NCBI GenBank assembly: GCA_038326325.1
Contig: JBBQJW010000002.1
Span: forward strand, 1 to 64,000
Direction of reading: 5' to 3'
Source: UBA10324 sp038326325
GTDB taxonomy: Bacteria > Bacteroidota > Bacteroidia > Chitinophagales > UBA10324
Length of the DNA stretch: 64,000 bases
The position numbers and the translations under genes were made by a program. Under the pieces are notes generated by a model, which did not search any database, had not been told where the DNA came from, and worked only from the letters and a program-made list of their open reading frames with translations. Below are positions 28,436 to 37,076 of this stretch, in pieces (within the stretch, counting starts at the first letter, position 1; each line of letters begins with the position of its first letter).

Positions 28436-28978
28436 ATGAAAATAGGAGTAATACGGCATGCAAAAGTGTTACACCACGATAAATGGTTTTCTACCGGTTC
28501 TGTTTTTAATGAACAAAGAAAAGCATATGATATTGCAGAGATAGTAAAGGTAAATTCAGCAATAATGACGAATGATTTCAATTCATGTTATGTCAGTTCA
28601 CGGAAACGAGCCATTGAAACCGCGCAAATGATTTATCAGCATCCTTTTTTTATCACTGATGAACTTGTAGAAACAGACAACAGAGCATTTTTTTTTATGA
28701 AGCAGAAAGTGCCTGCAATACTGCATGCCTTAACCGGGCGAATTGCCTGGTTTATCAACTATCATAAAATGCCCGAAGCCAGAAAACAAAGTAATGAAAG
28801 GGCAAGAAGGTTTATTGCAAAATTACTTGCCGAAACAAATGAGAATGTATTGCTTGTGACACACGGATTTTTTATGCAATCATTGAGACGCGAATTAAAG
28901 AAGCAGGGCTTCAAAGGATACATTCCACTTACACCAAAACATATGCACTTATATATTTTTGAACGCATGAATCATTAA
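28436..28978 (+). CDS. Histidine phosphatase family protein
   Basis: A 180-residue member of the phosphoglycerate-mutase-like superfamily. The catalytic histidine is H8 in IRHAK (the family motif is RHG; here RHA). SSRKRAIETAQMI supplies the second arginine region, and the second histidine lies in LLVTHGFFMQSLRREL (about 142). The substrate cannot be told. The start ATG at 28436 directly precedes the active-site strand, as in relatives. Confidence 0.8.
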   Translation: MKIGVIRHAKVLHHDKWFSTGSVFNEQRKAYDIAEIVKVNSAIMTNDFNSCYVSSRKRAIETAQMIYQHPFFITDELVETDNRAFFFMKQKVPAILHALTGRIAWFINYHKMPEARKQSNERARRFIAKLLAETNENVLLVTHGFFMQSLRRELKKQGFKGYIPLTPKHMHLYIFERMNH

Positions 28979-29127
28979 TACCTCACATTGGGCAAATATG
29001 ATTTCAGCGCAATTAAGAGTTGTTAATAACAATAATTGGCAACGAAATAAATTTTTATTTGTCTGAAATTTATTCTTAACCCGTAATGTATCTTAAGTGT
29101 TACACCAACGGAAACATGTTGCATACT

Positions 29128-29304
29128 TTAACTCTCTTTTTGTATTGATGAGTTAGTATTTAGGTTAATGAAGTGTCTGAGGCGGGCAATTACTTTTGCT
29201 AATGGGGAATGCAATCTCTTTTTCCAATAAGTCATTTCGAATGGTTCACTCATTTTCATCAGTTTTTGATAGCTGAACCAGTATTTATTCTTTTCGGTTT
29301 TCAT
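29128..29304 (-). CDS. Small basic hypothetical protein
   Basis: A 58-codon frame from an ATG at 29304. The product is basic and aromatic (KNKYWFSYQKLMKMSEPFEMTYW..., first 20 residues of the core) with an amphipathic helix SPLAKVIARLRHFINL. The codon pattern looks coding and the gap is otherwise empty, but I recognise no family. Confidence 0.4.
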   Translation of the reverse strand: MKTEKNKYWFSYQKLMKMSEPFEMTYWKKRLHSPLAKVIARLRHFINLNTNSSIQKES

Positions 29305-29470
29305 AACTCATCTATTTATACTTATTATAACCTAACAAGCATGCCGTAACTTTTAAGTGCCTGATTATTACAACATCGAAAAGTAGCTATAAATCAAAGC
29401 AATTAATAGTGCGCGGTTACCCTTCCTGGATGTCCATGAATAAAACAAGAATTGCAAAACAAGGGGTGGA

Positions 29471-29923
29471 TTATATCACCGCAAAAACCACGGTCAATTG
29501 CAGTGTAACAGCAATGATAAGACAGCCGAGCCAAAATAACCACCAACGAATCGAAACGCTGCTCAGGCGCATGGCCCTGTAATACTCCACCACCATAACC
29601 AACACTGCCGTCGATATTGAGCCAATGAAAAACGCTGAGCCATTGGCGAGCGCTGTTTTGCTCAATGCTATATAAGGTAGCAGTGTAACAGATCCGATAA
29701 AGCAGACAAAACCGATGCTACAGAGAAATACCCAGGTTTTCTTTTTTAAAAAGAGAAGGGCAAACACAATTTGAACGCCCCACTTGCTGCCAGCTACAGC
29801 CATTGAAAGATACATTTGCCGCTCCGAAATATAGAGTGGAGACACGGCTATAAATAACCAGGAAATAACCGTGGCCGAGGCGAAATAGAAAACAAAAAGA
29901 AAATGATTGCGGGTAATATGCAC
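29471..29923 (-). CDS. Four-helix integral membrane protein, unknown
   Basis: A 150-residue protein with four hydrophobic helices (about 8-27, 44-60, 64-85 plus 95-112, and 126-148) and little else, so it is an inner-membrane protein. A motif SERQMYLSMAVAGSKWGVQI joins helices 1 and 2. I recognise no family with confidence. A 26-codon frame for a single-helix protein ends 4 bp before its start, which suggests co-translation. Two GTGTAACAG motifs lie within it (29503, 29683). Confidence 0.65.
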   Translation of the reverse strand: MHITRNHFLFVFYFASATVISWLFIAVSPLYISERQMYLSMAVAGSKWGVQIVFALLFLKKKTWVFLCSIGFVCFIGSVTLLPYIALSKTALANGSAFFIGSISTAVLVMVVEYYRAMRLSSVSIRWWLFWLGCLIIAVTLQLTVVFAVI

Positions 29924-29927
29924 CTAT

Positions 29928-30008
29928 CTATTTTTTCTTTCTCCATCTGTAAATTATAACAACAACAATAACTGCAATTCCTAAACCTGCCCACCATGTA
30001 TTTGTCAT
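29928..30008 (-). CDS. Single-pass small membrane protein (26 aa)
   Basis: ATG at 30008, stop at 29928. The product starts MTNTWWAGLGIAVIVVVIIY and ends in a basic RWRKKK tail, the usual shape of bacterial single-pass microproteins (N-out, positive end in the cytoplasm). The stop is 4 bp before the start of the four-helix membrane protein, so the two may be translated and act together. Too short for statistical proof. Confidence 0.5.
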   Translation of the reverse strand: MTNTWWAGLGIAVIVVVIIYRWRKKK

Positions 30009-30080
30009 GTCGATCTATTTTTTATTTTTCGTTTTCTTCATTTTATATTTTAACATTCATAATTGTTTCAATAGTACAAA

Positions 30081-30113
30081 CTGTTACACCCGATCATTCT
30101 GCTGCTGTAACAG
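30081..30113 (-). repeat. Inverted pair of TGTWACA elements downstream of the metallopeptidase gene
   Basis: CTGTTACAC (30081-30089) and CTGTAACAG (30105-30113) face each other, so ACTGTTAC can pair with GTAACAGT around an internal loop of about 16-19 nt. It lies after the stop of the minus-strand metallopeptidase gene and could act as a weak terminator or a paired recognition site. Confidence 0.5.
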
Positions 30114-30259
30114 TCAGAATTTTTGTTAAGTCGATGCTAAAATAGTTTTAAAATTTTTCGAGCGTATTGAAATAATCTTTTTCTTTTTTTACATCAAGGC
30201 CAATGCAGATCACTTCGATTTTCTGCCCTATCCTCATGAACAAGAAATTACCCTCAGTA

Positions 30260-31090
30260 TTATAAAGAACGATCGTTAAAAGTATCTCCCTGATTTATAT
30301 CGCCGGTTGTAAATCCCTTTTTGAACCAATACATACGCTGAGCCGAAGTGCCATGTGTAAAAGCATCGGGCACAACATAACCCTGTGACTGTTTCTGCAA
30401 ACGATCATCGCCAATGGCATTGGCTGCATTGAGCGCTTCTTCAATATCACCTTCATCCACAATGTTAAATTCTGCCTGAGCATAATGCGCCCAGACGCCT
30501 GCAAAAAAATCTGCCTGCAATTCTAATTTCACTGATAACCGGTTTGCATTTGCTTCGCTCATGCTGCTCCGTTGCGCATCTATCTTATCCATAATTCCGA
30601 GCAACTTCTGCACATGATGACCCACTTCATGAGCCACCACATATGCCATTGCAAAATCGCCGGGAGCACGAAAACGATTTTTCATTTCCTGAAAAAAAGA
30701 TATATCAAGATAAACTTTTTCGTCCTGCGGACAATAAAAAGGACCGCTCGCCTCGCTGGCAAAACCACAACCCGACTGAGTGCTTTGTGTAAACATCACC
30801 AAATGCGGATTAACATATGACTCACCCATATCTGTAAAAACCTTTTTCCATACATCTTCTGTATTTCCGAGTACTGCTGATACAAACAATGAAATTGAAT
30901 CGTCGGCCGCTTTCTGTTCCTGTGTTGTTTGCTGAGGAATACCTTGCTCAAGTTGCGACGGATTTCCACCCAGAAAAAGATAAAGAACATAAACAATTAT
31001 TCCACCTACTCCGCCAAACGCAAGGTGAGTACCCGTGACACCTCGACGATCTTCTATGTTTCCGCTTCCGCGCAATCCTCTCCATTGCAT
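30260..31090 (-). CDS. Neutral zinc metallopeptidase, YpfJ family
   Basis: A 276-residue membrane-anchored protease-like protein. The N-terminus MQWRGLRGSGNIEDRRG is typical of the family, followed by one membrane helix (about 25-42) and an extracytoplasmic domain with the zinc motif VAHEVGHHVQKLLG (about 149-162) and a downstream ELQADFFAGVWAHYA segment that supplies the third ligand. Ends QRMYWFKKGFTTGDINQGDTF, also characteristic. Its substrate is not known. It is monocistronic by position. Confidence 0.9.
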   Translation of the reverse strand: MQWRGLRGSGNIEDRRGVTGTHLAFGGVGGIIVYVLYLFLGGNPSQLEQGIPQQTTQEQKAADDSISLFVSAVLGNTEDVWKKVFTDMGESYVNPHLVMFTQSTQSGCGFASEASGPFYCPQDEKVYLDISFFQEMKNRFRAPGDFAMAYVVAHEVGHHVQKLLGIMDKIDAQRSSMSEANANRLSVKLELQADFFAGVWAHYAQAEFNIVDEGDIEEALNAANAIGDDRLQKQSQGYVVPDAFTHGTSAQRMYWFKKGFTTGDINQGDTFNDRSL

Positions 31091-31227
31091 AACTTTATAA
31101 ATTTAAAAGTAGTGGCGAAAATTTCATGCCACTTCAAAAATAAAAAAAAATGGCAACGATTCTACGAACGATTGTGCTGATTGCGAACTTATCGTTTTAA
31201 AAAAGAAGGGCTCATTCTGAAAACTGA

Positions 31228-31310
31228 CTGTTACACTCAATTTATTTAACACAATAGAACACTAATTTAACTGATCGAAGATTTCGGATATCCAAGTAGG
31301 AGTGTAACAG
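31228..31310 (-). repeat. Inverted pair of iterated elements (11-bp perfect arms)
   Basis: CTGTTACACTC (31228-31238) and GAGTGTAACAG (31300-31310) are exact reverse complements 61 bp apart, lying between the start of the metallopeptidase gene and the end of the next minus-strand gene. Both are full copies of the dispersed GTGTAACAG element in opposite orientation. Confidence 0.7.
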
Positions 31311-31368
31311 TTTTTAACTAATTCTTCTTTTTTCTTTTAATGCTTTTAATTGAGAAGGAGTCAACCTG

Positions 31369-31668
31369 TTAGTTTGGGGAATTAATATATTTATCGATAG
31401 CAGTAATGTATTCATTCTCCAACTTAGTTTGCCTCATTCTATACTTATAAATTTTTGAAGTTACCATAACCTGAGTCTTTTCTATGGCAAAGATTTCTAA
31501 TTCTAAACGAATATTTTTCCAAAATAACAATGAACTCTTTTCGGCTTTTATAAAAAAAAACTTTTCTTTGCTTTCATGTACTTTAAAACCATTATCAATA
31601 CAAAACAGTATTAGTTTTTCATAAACTTCTGTTAATCCAATATAGAAAAGTCGGCTGTTTTTATCCAT
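31369..31668 (-). CDS. Small hypothetical protein
   Basis: A 99-residue protein with an alternating helix/strand look: helix YIGLTEVYEKLILFCIDNG, then strands KEKFFFIKAEK, LLFWKNIRLELEIFAI and TQVMVTSKI, then a terminal helix. This resembles small lipid- or membrane-contacting domains, but I cannot assign a family. No signal peptide. Downstream lies the inverted motif pair. Confidence 0.5.
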   Translation of the reverse strand: MDKNSRLFYIGLTEVYEKLILFCIDNGFKVHESKEKFFFIKAEKSSLLFWKNIRLELEIFAIEKTQVMVTSKIYKYRMRQTKLENEYITAIDKYINSPN

Positions 31669-31834
31669 AAATAGAATTAGTACTTAAATTTAAAGAAGAT
31701 AAATATATATGCCTTTATTTAGAATGTTTAAACATCCCTGATATTCATTTTTTATTCGTTTTCTTTTTTTTCATCCATTGAACAACCCGGTGACGCGCAG
31801 AACAGGTGCTCCTGAATGTAACTGCCAGATAGAG

Positions 31835-32467
31835 TTAAGCTGCAATTCTGTTTTTCAATACTGTAACAGTTGTTTTCTTTTGGCTGCAAAGGTCGGTGAT
31901 GGTTTTGTAGCGGTTGCGTTTTGCTCCTTTAAGCATTCGGGTTGCCAGAAAAGTGTTAACAGCAAATAGCTGTTCGTTCAAATATTCGCGACCAAGCGCC
32001 AAGCCTTCGCTCTGCACATAAGCCACCTTGTAGATGTTACTGTTACACTTATTCAGTTCTTCAATATAATTAACGGCATTGTTTTTAAAATAGTGTCGCA
32101 CAATATCGCGCGGGTGTACGATGCCCAGTTTCAGCCGTTCGTTATAACGATTGAAAAAGTGAGAGGTGTAACGCATCATCCATCCTTGTTTATCAATGAG
32201 CGGGAGGTAGGCCTCAAAACCTTTGTCGTTATAAAACCACGAAATCGGGACTACTTCATAATCTGTTACACTCAACTTCATCGTTATCTGCCAGGCATTT
32301 TTAAATGCTGAGCGGTAAAAAAACTCGCGTGTGTCAGTGGTTTTATTTTGCTTCAGCATTTTCTTTTTCCATTTCGGATATAGGTGAGCGCATCGTTTTA
32401 ATATAACGGGCAGGTCGCGAAATACTTCGCGACTTATTTCAGTATGGTTCATGCCGGGCACTAACAT
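31835..32467 (-). CDS. Hypothetical protein, basic, unknown family
   Basis: A frame of 210 codons; the more likely start is the Met at 32452 (MNHTEISREVF), five codons in. The product is basic with a central SHFFNRYNERLKLG motif and a C-terminal LATRMLKGAKRNRYKTITDL. I recall similar small proteins only as conserved hypotheticals in this phylum. Three copies of the TGTWACA element lie in the gene (31862, 32041, 32264), in different frames. Confidence 0.5.
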   Translation of the reverse strand: MLVPGMNHTEISREVFRDLPVILKRCAHLYPKWKKKMLKQNKTTDTREFFYRSAFKNAWQITMKLSVTDYEVVPISWFYNDKGFEAYLPLIDKQGWMMRYTSHFFNRYNERLKLGIVHPRDIVRHYFKNNAVNYIEELNKCNSNIYKVAYVQSEGLALGREYLNEQLFAVNTFLATRMLKGAKRNRYKTITDLCSQKKTTVTVLKNRIAA

Positions 32468-32771
32468 AATGGTGGTGTTTGACCCTTATAACGCAGAGTT
32501 TTTAAAAGTGTTATATGATTTAGTTTTTAACCATAAAAAAAACCTCCACGGAAAAATCAAAAGTTATTTACTTTCTCTTAATTAAAAAATTCAGCAATCT
32601 TGTGTGGGGCAAAGCAAAAGGCAGGGATGAAGTGGTTCCGTCACCGCAAAGTCTTCCTAACGAAGTTTTGGGACTTTGAGGTCAACCGTTTTTAATGGGA
32701 AGACTGTGCGGGAACTAAAGCCCAATGTTATCGGATGTGCTACCCTTCATTCATCGTGTTGTCGTCTGATA
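32468..32771 (-). other. Intergenic stretch without a gene
   Basis: About 300 bp between two minus-strand genes. It contains an imperfect inverted repeat AAAGTCTTCC ... GGGACTTT near 32649-32679 and a short GC-richer block, but no convincing frame. It may be the remains of a small element. Confidence 0.35.
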
Positions 32772-34166
32772 TTATTGCACAATAACTTTCGTCATGTACA
32801 ACTTTTCTGTGTCACTTACTTTCACGAAATAAATTCCCGAAGAAAATTGTTTTGTGTTTATCGTTTCTTGTTTGTTGTTGAGGACTGCACTGTAAACTTT
32901 CTCGCCTAACACATTATAAATTTCTACCTGTGCATTTTTCATCACTTCATTTATGCTGATTGTAAAATTATCACTTGCAGGATTGGGATAAACCGATAGC
33001 TCATTATAATTCATTGATAACTCTTCAAAACCTACTGTCAACGCAAACTTAAATACTACCCCTAAACTATTTGTACCACCAAGCCGGGTCATTCCATACA
33101 GAAAGGTGCCGTCAGAAATAAGATCGCCTTCAGGATCACTTCCTTTTGTGGCTTCTTCAAAGTCCAATAGTTTTACATAGCCGGTTCCATCGGGCATTAT
33201 TTTAAAAATAGTTCCATCACCATTTGTGCCACCAGCCGTAGTCATTCCATACAGAAAGGTGCCGTTAGAAATAAGAGAGCCCCAAGGTATACGCCCGTTT
33301 GTGTTGACATCAAAGTCCAATAGTTTTACATAGCCGGTTCCATTGGGCATTATTTTAAAAATAGTTCCATAATCGTTTGCTCCGCCTGCCTCAGTCATCC
33401 CATACAGAAAGGTGCCGTCAGAAATAAGAGAGCCATAATGAGGTTGCCTTCCGTTTGTGGCGCCTGCAAAATCTAATAGGTTTGAATAGCCGGTTCCATC
33501 GGGCATTATTTTAAAAATAGTTCCTAAATTATTTGTGCCGCCATACTTTGTCATTCCATATAGAAAGGTGCCATCAGAAATAAGTGAGCCAGAAGGCACC
33601 TTTCCTTCTGTCGCGCCTGCAAAGTCCGATAGTTTTACATAGCCGGTTCCATCGGTCATTATTTTAAAAATAGTTCCTACACCATTTGTGCCGCCTTGCT
33701 GAGTCATTCCATACAGAAAGGTGCCGTTAGAAATTAGAGAGCCCGTAGGATAACTTCCGTTTGTGGCGCCTGCAAAGTCCAATAGTTTTACATAGCCGGT
33801 TCCATCGGGCATTATTTTAAAAATAGTTCCTAAATTATTTGTGCCGCCCTGATAAGTCATTCCATACAGAAAGGTGCCGTCAGAAATTAGCGAGCCAAAA
33901 GAATTACTTCCGCTTGTGACGCCTGCAAAGTCAAATAGTTTTACATAGCCGGTTCCATCGGGCATTATTTTAAAAATGGTTCCTAAATTATTTGTGCCGC
34001 CATAAAAAGTCATTCCATACAGAAAGGTGCCGTCAGAAATTAGAGAGCCTGAAGGATTCCTTCCGTTTGTGGTACCTTCACAATTGAATAGTGTTGTGTA
34101 TTGTGCGAAAGAAGATGTACCGATGAGCAGACACGCTAAGGTGCAGATAAGATGAAGCTTTTTCAT
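32772..34166 (-). CDS. T9SS protein with seven GloVer tandem repeats
   Basis: A 464-residue secreted protein. Signal peptide MKKLHLICTLACLLIGTSSF-AQ. Then seven near-identical repeats of about 47 residues, each GSLISDGTFLYGMT..GGTN followed by GTIFKIMPDGTGYVKLLDF, the Gloeo/Verruco (choice-of-anchor tandem repeat, GloVer) pattern that likely forms a beta-propeller. The last about 80 residues are a type A T9SS sorting domain (LSVYPNPASDNFTISINE ... SGIYFVKVSD). Repeats are almost identical at DNA level, so copy number may vary by recombination. Confidence 0.88.
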   Translation of the reverse strand: MKKLHLICTLACLLIGTSSFAQYTTLFNCEGTTNGRNPSGSLISDGTFLYGMTFYGGTNNLGTIFKIMPDGTGYVKLFDFAGVTSGSNSFGSLISDGTFLYGMTYQGGTNNLGTIFKIMPDGTGYVKLLDFAGATNGSYPTGSLISNGTFLYGMTQQGGTNGVGTIFKIMTDGTGYVKLSDFAGATEGKVPSGSLISDGTFLYGMTKYGGTNNLGTIFKIMPDGTGYSNLLDFAGATNGRQPHYGSLISDGTFLYGMTEAGGANDYGTIFKIMPNGTGYVKLLDFDVNTNGRIPWGSLISNGTFLYGMTTAGGTNGDGTIFKIMPDGTGYVKLLDFEEATKGSDPEGDLISDGTFLYGMTRLGGTNSLGVVFKFALTVGFEELSMNYNELSVYPNPASDNFTISINEVMKNAQVEIYNVLGEKVYSAVLNNKQETINTKQFSSGIYFVKVSDTEKLYMTKVIVQ

Positions 34167-34231
34167 TTTGTTTTTAATTTAATTTTTCTGCTTACTCTTT
34201 CCGGTTTTCAGCATCCCCGATTTTTTGTTGT

Positions 34232-34239
34232 CAAAGTTA
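34232..34239 (-). promoter_or_regulatory. Possible -7 element for the GloVer gene
   Basis: On the minus strand TAACTTTG fits TAnnTTTG, 66 bp before the start codon. No TTG is seen at the usual -33 distance, so confidence is low. Confidence 0.3.
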
Positions 34240-34456
34240 ATTTACTCACAACTTCTCTTATTTTTTTATTTGAGTTCATGAGTGCTTCGCAATTCTTGCA
34301 AAATGGTTGAAGTCGCGATGCTGGCATTCGTTGCAGATAACGCATACGGGATAATTGAAGTTTTAAAAAGAAGGGATTAGAAGCACAACTGATAACCCAT
34401 CAAAACCTTTCATTTTTATATTTACATTTATCTTTTGTTGAGTGTAGTTGTGCTTT

Positions 34457-36205
34457 TTATTCCTTCACCACTTTCTCTGTTTTTATCACCCCGTTTTTAT
34501 TGCTTACTTCACAAATGTAAACTCCGGGAGCTACGGCATTGCCGGTTTTATCTGTTGCATTCCATTCGAGTTGATGATTGCCTTTCTGCATTTCTGCATT
34601 GGCAAGTGTTGCAACTAATCTTCCTGCAATATCAAAAACCTTAACAGTTATTTTATCTGATTGCGGAAGTGAAAATGAAATAATAGTTGTGGTTGAGAAT
34701 GGATTCGGAATTATATCCATATTGCTAAGCATATTTCCATTTTCTGCAATGCCTGTTACACTCGAAAGCTTAAGTACAAAAACATCATCTGATGTAGATG
34801 AAAATCCAGTAGAAGTTAAATTATAGGTGCCTGCGCCGGGGTCAAAGTCAACTGTTCCAAGAAAGTGACCAGTGGTATATAAATTACCTGAACCGTCAAG
34901 GGCAATGGAGTTGGGAACACTTACACCCGATGGTCCCATAGTTACGGCCCATATAAAATTGCCGGAAGCATCTAATTTAGAAATATAATTATTTCCCGTT
35001 AAATTAAAAGTTCCCACGCCTGGGTCAAAGTCAACAGTAAGGGAGAAATTACCTGTTGTATAAACATTGCCCAATGGGTCAACGGCAATGGAATATCCAA
35101 TAGCAGGATTGCCGGAAGTTGTTCCACCCATCGTTTTTGCCCAAACAAAATTGCCGGAAGCATCTAACTTTGAAATGAAAGCAGCAACATTTCCACCAGT
35201 TGTTAAATTATAGGTAGATGTTGAGTCAGGATCAAAGTCGGCTGTGTCAATAAAACGACCGGTGCTGTAAACATTGCCCGAAGGGTCAACAGCAATAGAA
35301 TATCCAATAGCATAATCGCTGGCACCTGTTCCACCCATTGCCTTTGCCCACACGAAATTGCCCAAAGCATCTAACTTTGAGATAAATACTTCATCGCCTC
35401 CAAGTGTAGTTAAATTATAAGTTCCTGCACCGGGGTCAAAGTCCGCTGTACCCAAAAAATAACCGGTGGTATAAACATTGCCCGCTGCATCAAGGCAGAT
35501 GGAGTTTCCATAACTATGAGTGCCATCGCTCATAGCTTTTGCCCACACAAAATTGCCGGAAGCATCTAATTTAGAAACGAACATATTTTGACCACCTGAA
35601 GTTGTTAAATTATAAGTTCCTGCACCGGGGTCAAAGTCGGCTGTTGAACCAAAATAACCTGTGGTGTAAACATTGCCCGAAGCGTCAAGTGCAATGGAGG
35701 AGCCAAGGTCGTCAACAAATCCGCCCATAGACCGTGCCCATACAAAATTGCCCGAAGCATTTAATTTGCAAACGAAAACATCTCCGCTTTGAGCGATTAA
35801 ATTATAAGTAGCCGCACCCGGGTCAAAGTCAACATTATCGCGAAAAATACCTGTAATAAATACATTGCCCGAAGCATCAACAGCAATGGAGTTGCCCCAT
35901 TCGTCTTCGGAGCCGCCTATGGTTTTTATCCATACTAAATTGCCTGAAGCATCTAACTTCGAAACAAAAATATCACTCGCACCTTTTGAATGGATATACA
36001 ATGTTGCTGCACCCGGGTCAAAGTCAACACTATCATTAAAACCGCCGGTGGTATATACATTACCTGATGCATCAACGGCTACAGAGGTGCCATAATCATA
36101 ACCCCCCGGTCCGTCAAATGATTTTGCCCATTGAAAGTTTTGTGCATTTGTGGTGTTAAGAAAACCGCAAATAACGAAGAGTACTAAAAGGTAAATTTTT
36201 TTCAT
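34457..36205 (-). CDS. T9SS protein with seven SBBP beta-propeller repeats
   Basis: About 582 residues. The start at 36205 (MKKIYLLVLFVICGFLNTTN-AQ) gives a clean signal peptide; the longer frame to 36259 adds 18 unlikely residues. Seven SBBP repeats of about 65 residues follow, each with GNVYTTG.F..TADFDPGAGTYN and F.SKLDASGNFVWAK.MGG, expected to build a seven-bladed propeller. The C-terminal part (MDIIPNPFSTTTIISFSL ... PGVYICEVSNKNG) is a type A sorting domain of the FlgD-like Ig kind. Probably a surface protein of unknown ligand. Its neighbour 32772-34166 has a different repeat but the same design. Confidence 0.88.
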   Translation of the reverse strand: MKKIYLLVLFVICGFLNTTNAQNFQWAKSFDGPGGYDYGTSVAVDASGNVYTTGGFNDSVDFDPGAATLYIHSKGASDIFVSKLDASGNLVWIKTIGGSEDEWGNSIAVDASGNVFITGIFRDNVDFDPGAATYNLIAQSGDVFVCKLNASGNFVWARSMGGFVDDLGSSIALDASGNVYTTGYFGSTADFDPGAGTYNLTTSGGQNMFVSKLDASGNFVWAKAMSDGTHSYGNSICLDAAGNVYTTGYFLGTADFDPGAGTYNLTTLGGDEVFISKLDALGNFVWAKAMGGTGASDYAIGYSIAVDPSGNVYSTGRFIDTADFDPDSTSTYNLTTGGNVAAFISKLDASGNFVWAKTMGGTTSGNPAIGYSIAVDPLGNVYTTGNFSLTVDFDPGVGTFNLTGNNYISKLDASGNFIWAVTMGPSGVSVPNSIALDGSGNLYTTGHFLGTVDFDPGAGTYNLTSTGFSSTSDDVFVLKLSSVTGIAENGNMLSNMDIIPNPFSTTTIISFSLPQSDKITVKVFDIAGRLVATLANAEMQKGNHQLEWNATDKTGNAVAPGVYICEVSNKNGVIKTEKVVKE

Positions 36206-36330
36206 CTTGTTTTTGTTTTTAGAACTGTCTGTTAAATTGAAGGGTTTAAAATTAAACACAATTAATAAGGGACAAGAAGTTTTTAAAAGAAGGGTTTAGA
36301 AGCACAACTGTTTGATTCCCCACAATCCTT

Positions 36331-36471
36331 CCTCGCGGGGTCTCCCAAAGGGGACCCTGCGCTGATTGCGCAGTTGTCGCAGGGTAATGTCGCAAATTCG
36401 TTTCTGCCGGGTTCATCGCAGGGTCTCCTAATACCCTCATGGAAATCCACTGCTCGGAAGACCCCGCGAGG
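36331..36471. repeat. 141-bp element bounded by 13-bp perfect inverted repeats
   Basis: CCTCGCGGGGTCT (36331-36343) and AGACCCCGCGAGG (36459-36471) are exact reverse complements. Inside are further palindromic pieces (GGGGTCTCCC.AAAGGGGACCC; GCGCTGATTGCGC) and the block is much richer in GC than its surroundings. It codes for nothing. This looks like a MITE- or REP-like element. The rest of the 36206-36615 gap is ordinary intergenic DNA. Confidence 0.65.
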
Positions 36472-36544
36472 ACAGAAACTTGCCTTTTACCTTTCGGGTG
36501 ACGAACGATGGAAATTTTTAACGCATGTTAAATCATGAATTATC

Positions 36545-36586
36545 TGTTGTCGGTTATTGCTTGTCGGTCGGAGACCGGACAAGGGG
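36545..36586. repeat. Left inverted repeat next to the zinc-ribbon gene
   Basis: About 42 bp containing TTGTCGGTCGGAGACCGGAC, itself palindromic at its core (CGGTC.GAGACCG). It matches, in reverse complement and with few differences, the copy at 36954-37000 on the other side of the zinc-ribbon gene. Confidence 0.75.
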
Positions 36587-36615
36587 TGAGGGTTACCGGC
36601 AACGGAGCAGAAATG

Positions 36616-36882
36616 CTAATTGTTTTTCCATCTTCCTAATCGCTTCATCCCTCTTGTAAATAACCAAGCGAAGAATTTTGAGTGTCCGCCTTCCATCATT
36701 TTTTGTTTGTTCAATTCTTGAAATTCTTTTACATCATTTCCTTTATAAGTGAATTCGCCTTTTTCGTAGCAATAAGAACAATACATTTTGCTGATACTTC
36801 CATCTGCATTTGTTCCTCCACCTTTTGGGTCTCGTTTTAAAGGCATTCCACAAGATTGGCAATTTTTAAATTCGTTTCTCAT
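36616..36882 (-). CDS. Putative zinc-ribbon protein
   Basis: An 88-residue protein of the putative zinc-ribbon family (PF12674 type): NCQSCGMPLKRDP at the N-terminus and MYCSYCYEKGEF about 20 residues later give two CxxC pairs to hold one zinc. A conserved tail FAWLFTRGMKRLGRWK is basic and amphipathic. Function unknown. It is enclosed by inverted repeats (36545-36586, 36954-37000), which suggests it moved as a cassette. Confidence 0.8.
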   Translation of the reverse strand: MRNEFKNCQSCGMPLKRDPKGGGTNADGSISKMYCSYCYEKGEFTYKGNDVKEFQELNKQKMMEGGHSKFFAWLFTRGMKRLGRWKNN

Positions 36883-36953
36883 ATTAATATTTGTTATTTG
36901 TTAGTCACTTTCAAGTTTGCAATGTCGTTGCTCCCTTGGCTGTACCCCCCGAT

Positions 36954-37000
36954 ACCCCTTGTCCGGTCTCCGACCGACAAGCAATAGCCAACGACAACAA
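36954..37000. repeat. Right inverted repeat next to the zinc-ribbon gene
   Basis: About 47 bp with GTCCGGTCTCCGACCGACAA followed by GCAATAGCCAACGACAACAA, the reverse complement of the left copy with a few mismatches. Confidence 0.75.
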
Positions 37001-37076
37001 AGAGTAGATGCTTTTAAAAAAATATGCATTACTGCTTTCTTTCATCGCGCATAAAAATAATTAAATCTTTAATTGG

